DNA of 6,762 bases from an uncultured Enterobacter sp. (GTDB taxonomy: Bacteria; Pseudomonadota; Gammaproteobacteria; Enterobacterales; Enterobacteriaceae), in the NCBI GenBank assembly GCA_946477805.1, contig CAMKZP010000203.1:1-6762 (forward strand). Direction: 5' to 3'. The notes below the pieces were generated by a model, which searched no databases, was not told the DNA's origin, and was given only the letters and a program-made list of their open reading frames with translations. How positions within the stretch are numbered: the first letter of the stretch is position 1; every line of letters begins with the position of its first letter. Shown here piece by piece: positions 1 through 6,596 of the stretch. The translations under genes were made by a program, and so were the position numbers.

Positions 1-55
1 TCAATAAGCGGCTCGTGCAGCCGCAAAAAAAGCGGCTGCACGAGCCGCTTATTGA
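1..55. repeat. Perfect 24-bp inverted repeat with A7 loop at window edge (probable fold-back artefact)
   Basis: Bases 1-24 are the exact reverse complement of bases 32-55, separated by seven A residues (25-31). The right arm reads naturally as the 3' end of ilvY. Reading the same frame into the left arm gives residues that no longer match the IlvY sequence I remember. A perfect 24-bp palindrome at the extreme end of a sequence, with only one arm making biological sense, is typical of a fold-back or chimeric read joined at a contig end. A genuine inverted duplication is possible but less likely. The repeat itself is directly visible; the artefact reading is inference. Confidence 0.85.
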
Positions 56-86
56 TGCGTTCTGGAAGATTCTGCCGAATCACTAA
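24..86 (+). CDS. ilvY: IlvY, LysR-type regulator, C-terminal end only (partial)
   Basis: The plus-strand frame from 24 reads QKKRLHEPLIDAFWKILPNH and then stops with TAA at 84-86. This matches the C-terminus of E. coli IlvY as I recall it (about KKRLHEPLIEAFWKILPNHK), with one substitution and one residue fewer. IlvY is the LysR-family activator of ilvC. In enterobacteria it lies downstream of ilvA and converges on it, which is the arrangement here. Only about 20 codons are present. The rest lies beyond the left edge, and bases 1-23 should not be translated because they look like an inverted-copy artefact. The fragment is too short to assess function. Confidence 0.8.
   Translation, partial: QKKRLHEPLIDAFWKILPNH
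25..50 (-). terminator. Intrinsic terminator of the ilv operon, inside the 3' end of ilvY
   Basis: Read on the minus strand, an 8-bp stem AAGCGGCT/AGCCGCTT (50-43 and 37-30) with the 5-base loop CGTGC is followed at once by a run of T (31-25, partly shared with the stem). This is a canonical rho-independent terminator, about 75 bases past the ilvA stop codon. The same bases on the plus strand encode KKRLHEPL of IlvY. On the plus strand the stem is followed by TTATTGAT, a poor U-tract, so it would work best for the ilvA-side transcript. The bases beyond 25 may be artefactual, so the full length of the T-run is uncertain. Confidence 0.72.
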
Positions 87-87
87 A

Positions 88-118
88 GCCGGGTGGCGCT
101 ACGCTGATCCGGCCTGCG
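88..118 (+). repeat. REP-type palindromic element between convergent ilvY and ilvA
   Basis: The segment starting GCCGGGTGGCGCTACGCTGA and continuing into TCCGGCCTGCG matches the general pattern of enterobacterial REP (palindromic unit) sequences. It has outer arms GCCGG (88-92) and CCGGC (109-113) with a GCG-CTA-CGC core. It fills almost all of the 38-base gap (87-124) between the ilvY and ilvA stop codons. That is the usual place for such elements, where they act as mRNA 3'-end stabilisers or gyrase/IHF-associated sites. Only one unit is visible. The assignment rests on remembered consensus. Confidence 0.7.
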
Positions 119-124
119 ATCCGC

Positions 125-1669
125 TTAACCTGCGAGGAAGAAGCGGAACGCCGGGTTGTGGGTTTCGTCATGGCACTCGTAGCCCAGCTCGTTCAGCCGG
201 GTTTCGAAATCTGGCTCGTGCTCGCCCAGCTCAAACGCTGCCAGCACGCGGCCGTAGTCGGTGCCGTGGCTGCGGTAGTGGAACAGGGAGATGTTCCAGT
301 GGGTGCCCAGCGTGTGCAGGAACTTGAGCAGCGCGCCCGGCGACTCCGGGAACTCAAAGCTGAACAGGCGTTCCTGGAGCGGCTTCGACGGACGCCCGCC
401 GACCATGTAGCGCACGTGCAGCTTCGCCATTTCATCGTCAGAGAGATCGACCACGCTGTAGCCGCCCTCGTGCAGCAGGCTGAGGATCTCTTTGCGTTCT
501 TCTACGCCACGGCTCAGGCGCACGCCGACAAAAATGCAGGCGTCTTTGGCATCGGCAAAGCGGTAGTTGAACTCCGTTACCGAACGGCCGCCCAGCAGCT
601 GACAGAACTTCAGGAAGCTGCCCTTCTCTTCCGGAATGGTCACCGCCAGCAGCGCTTCACGCTGCTCCCCCAGCTCGCAGCGCTCGGAAACGTAGCGCAG
701 GCCGTGGAAGTTCACATTGGCACCCGACAGCACGTGCGCCAGACGCTCGCCGCGAATGTTGTGCTGCGCGACGTATTTTTTCATCCCCGCCAGCGCCAGC
801 GCGCCGGAGGGTTCCGCCACCGCGCGCACGTCCTCAAACAGATCTTTCATCGCCGCGCAGATGGCGTCGCTGTCGACGGTGATAATGTCGTCGAGATACT
901 CCCGGCAGAGACGGAAGGTTTCATCCCCGATGCGTTTCACCGCCACGCCTTCGGCAAACAGCCCGACGCGCGGCAGGTCCACCGGATGGCCCGCATCCAG
1001 CGCCGCCTTCAGGCAGGCAGAGTCTTCCGCTTCAACGGCGATCACTTTGATTTGCGGCATCAGCTGTTTGATCAGCACCGCCACGCCCGCGGCCAGGCCA
1101 CCGCCGCCGACCGGCACAAAGACGCGGTCGAGGTGAGCATCCTGCTGCAGCAGCTCCAGCGCCAGCGTGCCCTGCCCGGCGATGACCATCGGGTGATCGA
1201 ACGGCGGCACCCAGGTGAAACCCTGCTGCTGCGCCAGCGCGATCGCTTTGGCTTTAGCTTCGTCAAAGTTCGCCCCGTGGAGCAGCACCTCGCCGCCGAA
1301 CCCCCGCACCGCGTCGACTTTGATATCCGCCGTGGCGACGGGCATCACGATTAACGCTTTCAGCCCCAGACGAGCAGACGAGAACGCAACGCCCTGAGCG
1401 TGGTTGCCCGCCGAGGCGGTAATGACGCCGCGGGCTTTTTGCTCGTCGGTCAGGCCGGCCATCATCGCGTAGGCGCCGCGCAGCTTGAAGCTGTGTACCG
1501 GCTGGCGGTCTTCACGCTTCACCAGAATAACGTTGTCGAGGCGCGAAGAGAGTTTTTCCATCTTCTGCAAAGGCGTGACCTGCACGGCCTCGTAGACCGG
1601 CGCGCGTAGCACCGCTCTGAGATATTCCGCCCCCTCAGGGGCGGCGGATAAGGGTTGAGACTCGGCCAT
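125..1669 (-). CDS. ilvA: Threonine ammonia-lyase (biosynthetic threonine deaminase)
   Basis: This cytoplasmic PLP enzyme deaminates threonine to 2-oxobutyrate, the first committed step of isoleucine synthesis, and is feedback-inhibited by isoleucine. The 514 residues equal the E. coli length and are nearly collinear with it. The N-terminal fold-type II PLP domain (about 1-320) carries the Schiff-base lysine K62 in HSFKLRGAY, the SAGNHAQG segment (N89) and the phosphate-binding GGGG at 188-191. The C-terminal third holds two ACT-like regulatory subdomains (about 340-410 and 432-504), so allosteric control should be intact. ATG at 1669-1667 lies 2 bases after the ilvD stop, with a G-rich sequence (GGGGGC) overlapping the end of ilvD, so translation is probably coupled to ilvD. 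The frameshift upstream in ilvD would weaken that coupling and could reduce ilvA expression by polarity. No internal defect was seen. Confidence 0.99.
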   Translation of the reverse strand: MAESQPLSAAPEGAEYLRAVLRAPVYEAVQVTPLQKMEKLSSRLDNVILVKREDRQPVHSFKLRGAYAMMAGLTDEQKARGVITASAGNHAQGVAFSSARLGLKALIVMPVATADIKVDAVRGFGGEVLLHGANFDEAKAKAIALAQQQGFTWVPPFDHPMVIAGQGTLALELLQQDAHLDRVFVPVGGGGLAAGVAVLIKQLMPQIKVIAVEAEDSACLKAALDAGHPVDLPRVGLFAEGVAVKRIGDETFRLCREYLDDIITVDSDAICAAMKDLFEDVRAVAEPSGALALAGMKKYVAQHNIRGERLAHVLSGANVNFHGLRYVSERCELGEQREALLAVTIPEEKGSFLKFCQLLGGRSVTEFNYRFADAKDACIFVGVRLSRGVEERKEILSLLHEGGYSVVDLSDDEMAKLHVRYMVGGRPSKPLQERLFSFEFPESPGALLKFLHTLGTHWNISLFHYRSHGTDYGRVLAAFELGEHEPDFETRLNELGYECHDETHNPAFRFFLAG

Positions 1670-1671
1670 CG

Positions 1672-3508
1672 TTAGCCCCCAAGCTTCGATTTATCGCGCA
1701 CCGCGCCTTTATCTGCACTGGTGGCAAGGGTCGCGTAGGCGCGCAGGGCGAAGGAGACTTCACGCTGGCGGTCTTTCGGCGTCCAGGCTTTGTCGCCGCG
1801 CGCGTCCTGCGCTTCGCGACGGGCCGCGATTTCCCGATCGCTCAGCTTCAGCTGGATGCCGCGATTCGGAATATCGATTTCAATCAGATCGCCATCCTCG
1901 ATGATCGCGATGTTGCCGCCGCTTGCCGCTTCCGGTGACACGTGGCCGATAGAGAGGCCGGAGGTACCGCCGGAGAAACGCCCGTCGGTGATCAGCGCGC
2001 AGGCTTTGCCGAGGCCCATCGATTTCAGGAAGGTGGTTGGGTAGAGCATCTCCTGCATCCCCGGACCGCCTTTCGGCCCTTCGTAGCGGATGACGACCAC
2101 ATCTCCCGTCACCACTTTGCCGCCGAGGATGGCTTCTACCGCGTCGTCCTGGCTTTCGTATACTTTTGCCGGGCCGGTGAATTTCAGGATACTGTCGTCT
2201 ACGCCCGCGGTTTTCACGATGCAGCCGTTTTCCGCGAAGTTGCCGTACAGCACGGCCAGCCCGCCGTCTTTGCTGTAGGCATGCTCCAGCGAGCGGATAC
2301 AGCCTTCGGCCCGGTCGTCATCCAGCGTGTCCCAGCGGCAGTCCTGCGAGAAGGCCTGCGTGGTGCGAATACCGGCCGGACCGGCGCGGAACATGTTTTT
2401 CACCGCTTCGTCTTTGGTCAGCATCACGTCGTATTTGTCCAGCGACTCCGGCAACGTTTTTCACGTCGCGGTTCATCAGCCCGGCGCGATCCAGCTCGCC
2501 CAGAATACCCAGCACGCCGCCCGCACGGTGGACGTCTTCCATGTGGTACTTCTGCGTGCTCGGCGCCACTTTACACAGCTGCGGCACTTTGCGGGACAGC
2601 TTGTCGATATCGCTCATGGTGAAGTCGATTTCGGCCTCCTGCGCGGCAGCCAGCAGGTGCAGAACGGTGTTCGTGGAACCGCCCATGGCGATATCCAGGG
2701 TCATGGCGTTTTCGAATGCGGCTTTACTGGCGATATTGCGCGGCAGCGCGCTGGCGTCGTCCTGCTCGTAATAGCGTTTGGTCAGCTCAACGATGCGTTT
2801 ACCGGCGTTGAGGAACAGCTGTTTACGGTCGGCGTGGGTCGCCAGCAGCGAACCGTTGCCCGGCTGAGACAAGCCCAGCGCTTCGGTCAGGCAGTTCATG
2901 GAGTTGGCGGTGAACATGCCGGAACAGGAACCACAGGTCGGACAGGCGGAACGTTCCACCTGGTCGCTCTGCTCGTCAGAGACTTTCGGGTCCGCGCCCT
3001 GAATCATCGCATCAACCAGGTCGAGCTTGATAATTTTGTCGGAAAGCTTGGTTTTACCCGCTTCCATGGGGCCGCCGGAGACGAAAATCACCGGAATATT
3101 CAGGCGCAGGGAGGCCATCAGCATCCCCGGGGTGATTTTGTCGCAGTTGGAGATACAGACCATCGCATCGGCGCAGTGGGCGTTAACCATGTACTCCACC
3201 GAGTCGGCGATCAGCTCGCGCGACGGCAGTGAATAGAGCATGCCCCCGTGCCCCATCGCGATCCCGTCATCCACCGCAATGGTGTTGAACTCTTTCGCCA
3301 CGCCGCCGGAGGCTTCGATTTGCTCGGCAACCAGTTTACCGAGATCGCGCAGGTGCACGTGGCCCGGCACAAACTGGGTAAAGGAGTTCACCACGGCGAT
3401 AATCGGCTTGCCGAAATCGGCGTCGGTCATCCCGGTGGCGCGCCACAGCGCGCGGGCACCTGCCATGTTACGGCCGTGGGTGGTAGTGGCGGAACGATAC
3501 TTAGGCAT
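1672..3508 (-). pseudogene. ilvD: Dihydroxyacid dehydratase, frameshifted by an apparent 14-nt deletion
   Basis: Intact IlvD is an Fe-S enzyme that dehydrates 2,3-dihydroxy-isovalerate and 2,3-dihydroxy-3-methylvalerate. Here the ATG at 3508-3506 opens a frame that follows E. coli IlvD through codon 352 (RDVKNV). It then leaves frame and stops at 2318 after 44 unrelated residues (396 in total). The homologous frame resumes at the TTG at 2454 (LPESLDKYDVML) and runs 260 codons to the normal end (DKSKLGG) at 1672. The N-terminal part keeps D81, C122, D123 and K124 (NCDKITPGM) and C195 (CPTCGSCSGM), the family's cluster and metal ligands. The C-terminal part keeps the second signature, ALITDGRFSGGT. 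The span is 1837 nt; adding 14 gives 1851, exactly 616 codons plus stop, the E. coli length. Residues LGLT of the expected NVLGLTLP are missing. SD GGGAG lies 10 bases before the ATG. The lesion separates the two signatures, so neither piece should be active. An assembly error remains possible. Confidence 0.93.
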
Positions 3509-3536
3509 GCTTTATTTACTCCCGTCTGACTATTAA

Positions 3537-3560
3537 ATGGGACGGTGCGTGCCGTCCCAT
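3537..3560 (-). other. Stable RNA hairpin in the ilvE-ilvD intergenic gap
   Basis: Arms ATGGGACGG (3537-3545) and CCGTCCCAT (3552-3560) form a perfect 9-bp stem with a 6-base loop, inside the 60-base gap between the ilvE stop and the ilvD start. On the transcribed strand it is followed by TTAATAGTCAG rather than a run of T, so it is not an intrinsic terminator. The ilvD Shine-Dalgarno sequence lies a few bases downstream and is not sequestered. It may protect or delimit mRNA segments. The function is inference. Confidence 0.6.
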
Positions 3561-3568
3561 ATTTATGC

Positions 3569-4498
3569 TTAGTGATTAACCTGATCCAACCAGCCGTATT
3601 TATCTTCAGTTTCACCGGTGAAGAGGCCAAAGAAGGCTTGCTGAATGCGTTTGGTGACCGGGCCACAGCGGCCTTCGCCAACCTGAATGCCATCTACGCT
3701 GCGCACCGGCGTGATTTCAGCGGCGGTGCCGGACATGAACACTTCGTCGGCCAGGTACAGCGATTCGCGGGACAGCACCTGCTCGCGCACTTCGATACCC
3801 AGATCCTTCGCCAGCTTGATGATGGCATCGCGGGTGATCCCCGGCAGCGCGGACGAGGTGAACGGCGGGGTGAACAGAATGCCGTCTTTGACTTCAAACA
3901 GGTTTTCACCCGCACCTTCGGAGATGTAGCCATTCACGTCGAGGGCGATACCTTCCTGATAGCCGTGACGACGGGCTTCGCTGCCGACCAGCAGGGAGGA
4001 GAGGTAGTTACCGCCCGCTTTCGCCGCGGTCGGGATAGTGTTTGGCGCCACGCGGTTCCAGGAAGAGACCATTGCGTCGATCCCCTGCTCCAGCGCTTCA
4101 GCGCCCAGGTAGGCACCCCACGGGAACGCGGCAATGATCACATCGGTGTTATAACCGGCTGGCGGGTTCACGCCCATGCCCACGTCGCCCACAAACACCA
4201 GCGGACGAATGTAGGCGCTGGTCAGGTTGTTCTTGCGGATCACCTCGCGGCAGGCTTCCATCAGCTCGTCAACGCTTTGAGAAACCGGGAAACGATAAAT
4301 TTTGGCTGAATCATGCAGGCGCTGCATGTGTTCGCGGTGGCGGAACACCACTGGCCCTTTGTGAGAATCGTAGCAACGGATGCCTTCAAAGACAGAGGTA
4401 CCGTAGTGCAGGGCGTGGGACATCACGTGGACCTTCGCGTCCTCCCAGCGAACCATCTCACCGTTGAACCAAATGTAATCAGCTTTTTTTGTCGTCAT
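3569..4498 (-). CDS. ilvE: Branched-chain amino acid aminotransferase
   Basis: This PLP enzyme (fold type IV, class IV aminotransferase, normally a hexamer in the cytoplasm) transfers an amino group between glutamate and the oxoacids of isoleucine, valine and leucine, the last step of each pathway. The 309 residues equal the E. coli length with only scattered substitutions. The catalytic lysine is K160 in TAAKAGGNYLSS. The SEGAGENLFEV segment and the SGTAAEITPV segment near the C-terminus are the class IV signature and the phosphate-binding region. ATG at 4498-4496 has SD AGGA seven bases upstream, 18 bases after the ilvM stop, consistent with one polycistronic mRNA. It ends QVNH where E. coli has QVNQ, from memory. 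No defect was seen. Confidence 0.99.
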   Translation of the reverse strand: MTTKKADYIWFNGEMVRWEDAKVHVMSHALHYGTSVFEGIRCYDSHKGPVVFRHREHMQRLHDSAKIYRFPVSQSVDELMEACREVIRKNNLTSAYIRPLVFVGDVGMGVNPPAGYNTDVIIAAFPWGAYLGAEALEQGIDAMVSSWNRVAPNTIPTAAKAGGNYLSSLLVGSEARRHGYQEGIALDVNGYISEGAGENLFEVKDGILFTPPFTSSALPGITRDAIIKLAKDLGIEVREQVLSRESLYLADEVFMSGTAAEITPVRSVDGIQVGEGRCGPVTKRIQQAFFGLFTGETEDKYGWLDQVNH

Positions 4499-4516
4499 TT
4501 TTTCATCCTGTCACGC

Positions 4517-4780
4517 TTAAGCGCGGATTTGTTGTGATGTGGTTGTGCTCTGGCAGATGGCAACATGGGCAACGTCTACCAGTTTTGATAATTGACTAAA
4601 CAGTAAGTCGACCGACCGCGGGCTGGCAACGGTTAATTCGATGCTGATGTTCCGGGCGTCAGCGGCCGTCTCCATATTCATAGAGCAAATCTGAAAACCA
4701 CGATGACGCACCACGCGCAAAACGCGTTCTAAGGTTTCCGGATTGAAGCGAGCCTGTACGGCGACCTGATGCTGCATCAT
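4517..4780 (-). CDS. ilvM: Acetohydroxyacid synthase II, small regulatory subunit
   Basis: This is the small subunit that activates and stabilises the IlvG catalytic subunit of acetohydroxyacid synthase isozyme II. Its 87 residues equal the E. coli length, and the ends match it (MMQHQV at the start, AICQSTTTSQQIRA at the end). A single ACT-type domain fills the protein (about residues 4-75: beta-strand start, RVLRVVRHRGFQICSMNM, IELTVASPRSVDLLFSQLSKL). Isozyme II is the acetohydroxyacid synthase that resists valine inhibition. The ATG at 4780-4778 overlaps the ilvG TGA (4779-4777) as ATGA, with GGAG upstream inside the ilvG end, so translation is coupled and the two subunits are probably made in fixed ratio. 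A second ATG follows directly; the first fits the E. coli start. Confidence 0.98.
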   Translation of the reverse strand: MMQHQVAVQARFNPETLERVLRVVRHRGFQICSMNMETAADARNISIELTVASPRSVDLLFSQLSKLVDVAHVAICQSTTTSQQIRA

Positions 4781-6423
4781 GATAATTTCTCCATCATTTG
4801 TGAGTTGCTGGCACCGGGCGGTACCAACGGCCAGACGTTCTCGAGTTCGTCGATTGAGACATGAAGCAGGTAAGGCCCCTCGCTGTTCAGCATGGTGTCG
4901 AGCGCCGCTTCAACCTGGTCTTTGCGGGTGATGTGCTGGCCAGGGATGCCAAAGGCGCTGGCCAGAGTGAGGAAATCGGGGTTATCGGTCAGCGTCGTTT
5001 CGCTGTAGCGTTCCTGGAAGAAAAGCTGCTGCCACTGGCGAACCATGCCTAAACGCTGGTTATCAAGCAGCACGATTTTCAGCGGTAATTGCTTACGCTT
5101 CACGGTGCCGAGCTCCTGAACGTTCATCATGAAGGAGCCGTCACCGGAGATACAGATAACGGTATCGTTCGGGCGGGCGACCTGTGCGCCAACGGCTGCC
5201 GGGAGCCCAAAGCCCATGGTGCCCAAGCCGCTGGAGGTGATGAAGTTTTCCGGGCGGGTGTAGGTCATGTGCTGCGCGGACCACATCTGGTGTTGGCCCA
5301 CGTCGGTAGTCACTACGCTGTCTGCCGGTTTACGGTCGGACAGCTGCTTCAGCAGCAGCGGCGCGTAGATGGCGTCGCCGGGGTGGTCGTAACGCCAGGC
5401 GTGCCCGGCGCGCATGTCCGCCGCGTGCTGACGCCACGCGTCGATCTCCAGCGGCTGCTGCAATGCCGGCAGGAGCGCGTTCAGATCGCCCTGCAGCGCC
5501 ACGTGCGCCCTACGCAGCTTGTTCATCTCCGCCGGGTCGATATCCATATGGATCACGTTGGCGTTTGGCGCGAAGGTGTTCAGCTTACCGGTGACGCGGT
5601 CGTCAAAACGGGCGCCAACGGCGATAAGCAAATCACACTCCTGCACCGCCAGGTTTGCCGCCCTGGTGCCGTGCATGCCCAGCATGCCGAGATAGTAGGG
5701 ATAGTCAGCCTCTACCGCACCCAGACCTTTCAGCGTGCAGGTGGCTGGTATTTGCGTTGTGGTGATAAACTCGCGCAGCGCGGGAACGGCCTGCGCCATG
5801 CCTGCGCCGCCGCCAACGTACAGCATCGGCTGTTTCGCCTGCGCCAGCAGCTGGCGAGCCTCTTCAACGTCTGCATACGGGAACACATCGTCGTTTTCAA
5901 CGGTGGAGAAGTGCGGCTCCAGTTCGCCGAGTGCGACCTGGATATCTTTCGGGATATCAACCAGAACCGGGCCAGGACGACCGGAGTTTGCCACGTCGAA
6001 CGCCTCTGCCATTATCCGCGGCAGTTCTTCCAGAGACTGAACGAGGAAGCTGTGTTTGGTACAGGCCAGGGATAAGCCGAGCACATCCACTTCCTGGAAG
6101 GCATCGGTGCCGATGAACGGTGAAGCCACCTGTCCGGTGATCGCAACGACGGGGACGGAATCGAGCAGGGCGTCGGCCAGCCCGGTGATCAGGTTGGTTG
6201 CGCCAGGACCTGAGGTAGCCATACAGACGCCGGTTTTACCGGTGGCACGCGCATAGCCAATCGCCGCCATCGCTGCGCCCTGCTCGTGTCGGCACAACAG
6301 GTGTTCCACGCCGCCGTCATACAATGCATCGTAAATCGGCATAATTGCGCCACCCGGATACCCGAATACTGTCTCGACACCCTGCGCGCGCAACGCATGT
6401 ACTACCCACTGTGCACCATTCAT
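4777..6423 (-). CDS. ilvG: Acetohydroxyacid synthase II, large catalytic subunit (intact)
   Basis: This thiamine-diphosphate enzyme condenses two pyruvates to acetolactate, or pyruvate with 2-oxobutyrate to acetohydroxybutyrate. The 548 residues equal the full-length form of the family. Domains in order are: N-terminal ThDP pyrimidine domain (about 1-165) with catalytic E47 in CRHEQGAAM; central FAD-type domain (about 190-325; GMHGTRAANLAVQECDLLIAVGARFDDR); and C-terminal ThDP pyrophosphate domain (about 370-525) with the metal-binding GDG (427-429) through N455. The frame runs unbroken through the region around codon 327 where E. coli K-12 carries its inactivating frameshift, so this strain should make isozyme II and tolerate valine. 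ATG at 6423-6421 has GGGGA seven bases upstream, inside the last codons of ilvX, only 2 bases from the ilvX stop. The gene overlaps ilvM by 4 bases. Confidence 0.99.
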   Translation of the reverse strand: MNGAQWVVHALRAQGVETVFGYPGGAIMPIYDALYDGGVEHLLCRHEQGAAMAAIGYARATGKTGVCMATSGPGATNLITGLADALLDSVPVVAITGQVASPFIGTDAFQEVDVLGLSLACTKHSFLVQSLEELPRIMAEAFDVANSGRPGPVLVDIPKDIQVALGELEPHFSTVENDDVFPYADVEEARQLLAQAKQPMLYVGGGAGMAQAVPALREFITTTQIPATCTLKGLGAVEADYPYYLGMLGMHGTRAANLAVQECDLLIAVGARFDDRVTGKLNTFAPNANVIHMDIDPAEMNKLRRAHVALQGDLNALLPALQQPLEIDAWRQHAADMRAGHAWRYDHPGDAIYAPLLLKQLSDRKPADSVVTTDVGQHQMWSAQHMTYTRPENFITSSGLGTMGFGLPAAVGAQVARPNDTVICISGDGSFMMNVQELGTVKRKQLPLKIVLLDNQRLGMVRQWQQLFFQERYSETTLTDNPDFLTLASAFGIPGQHITRKDQVEAALDTMLNSEGPYLLHVSIDELENVWPLVPPGASNSQMMEKLS

Positions 6424-6425
6424 AG

Positions 6426-6476
6426 TTAGTTCCCCGTCATAAATCGGGAGAAACAGAATTTTGTGCTAGTTATCAT
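6426..6476 (-). CDS. ilvX: IlvX small protein, 16 residues
   Basis: The minus-strand frame from ATG at 6476-6474 encodes MITSTKFCFSRFMTGN followed by TAA. This matches E. coli IlvX (MNNSTKFCFSRFRTGN, from memory) in length and in 13 of 16 positions. It lies where ilvX lies in E. coli, between the attenuator and ilvG. It has a strong Shine-Dalgarno sequence (GAGGAG, 6488-6483) six bases before the ATG, better than that of ilvG itself. Its stop is 2 bases before the ilvG start, and the ilvG SD lies within its last codons, so its translation probably couples to ilvG. The molecular role of the peptide is not known to me. The main alternative is that it acts only as an upstream ORF that delivers ribosomes to ilvG. 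Confidence 0.87.
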   Translation of the reverse strand: MITSTKFCFSRFMTGN

Positions 6477-6482
6477 TCTCTG

Positions 6483-6488
6483 CTCCTC
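6483..6488 (-). promoter_or_regulatory. Strong ribosome binding site of ilvX
   Basis: GAGGAG on the minus strand lies six bases before the ATG at 6476-6474. It is the best Shine-Dalgarno match in the leader region and supports the ilvX start. It sits downstream of the attenuator, so only read-through transcripts carry it. Confidence 0.8.
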
Positions 6489-6507
6489 GCTTTAGTTTTT
6501 TAGTCAT

Positions 6508-6539
6508 AAAAAAACCCCCGGACCTTTCGGTGCGGGGGT
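6508..6539 (-). terminator. ilv operon attenuator (intrinsic terminator)
   Basis: On the minus strand, CCCCCG (6538-6533) and CGGGGG (6520-6515) form a GC-only stem. It continues after a C-C mismatch with ACC/GGT and closes on a GAAA tetraloop (6528-6525). Seven T residues (6514-6508) follow. It sits between the ilvL stop codon and ilvX, as in the well-studied E. coli ilvGMEDA attenuator. Its 5' arm is also complementary to an 8-base segment inside ilvL (see the regulatory entry), so it can be prevented from forming when ribosomes stall on the leader. Confidence 0.95.
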
Positions 6540-6596
6540 CTTAGTTCGTTAAGGCTTGATTCTTAAGCCTTTCCTCGTCCAAGTGCAGCCCCGCAC
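6530..6596 (-). promoter_or_regulatory. Candidate antiterminator pairing and stop-codon hairpin of the ilv leader RNA
   Basis: Two alternative structures are visible on the minus strand. GTGCGGGG (6596-6589, ilvL codons 22-25) is perfectly complementary to CCCCGCAC (6537-6530), which is most of the 5' arm of the attenuator, so the two pairings exclude each other. Between them, AAGGCTT (6571-6565) and AAGCCTT (6557-6551) form a 7-bp hairpin with a 7-base loop that covers the ilvL stop codon. The pairing is seen directly. Assigning it the antiterminator role follows the known attenuation model and is inference. Confidence 0.65.

Noticed and set aside
158..1354. Long plus-strand open frame (398 codons) antisense to ilvA
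   Set aside because: It is a shadow of a GC-rich gene. Its composition is rich in His, Gln, Arg and Ala, with no recognisable domain and no suitable ribosome binding site, and ilvA on the other strand is unambiguous.
1672..2454. Second half of ilvD as an independent gene starting at TTG
   Set aside because: It begins in the middle of a known protein, has no Shine-Dalgarno sequence, and continues the homology of the upstream part. It is one broken gene, not two.
3537..3560. Transcription terminator between ilvE and ilvD
   Set aside because: The hairpin lacks a T-run on the transcribed strand, and stopping here would cut off ilvD and ilvA from the operon promoter.
5089..6075. Plus-strand open frame (328 codons) antisense to ilvG
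   Set aside because: It has the same shadow pattern opposite a well-conserved gene and no family resemblance. The same applies to the frames opposite ilvD (2327-3232) and ilvE (3545-4309).
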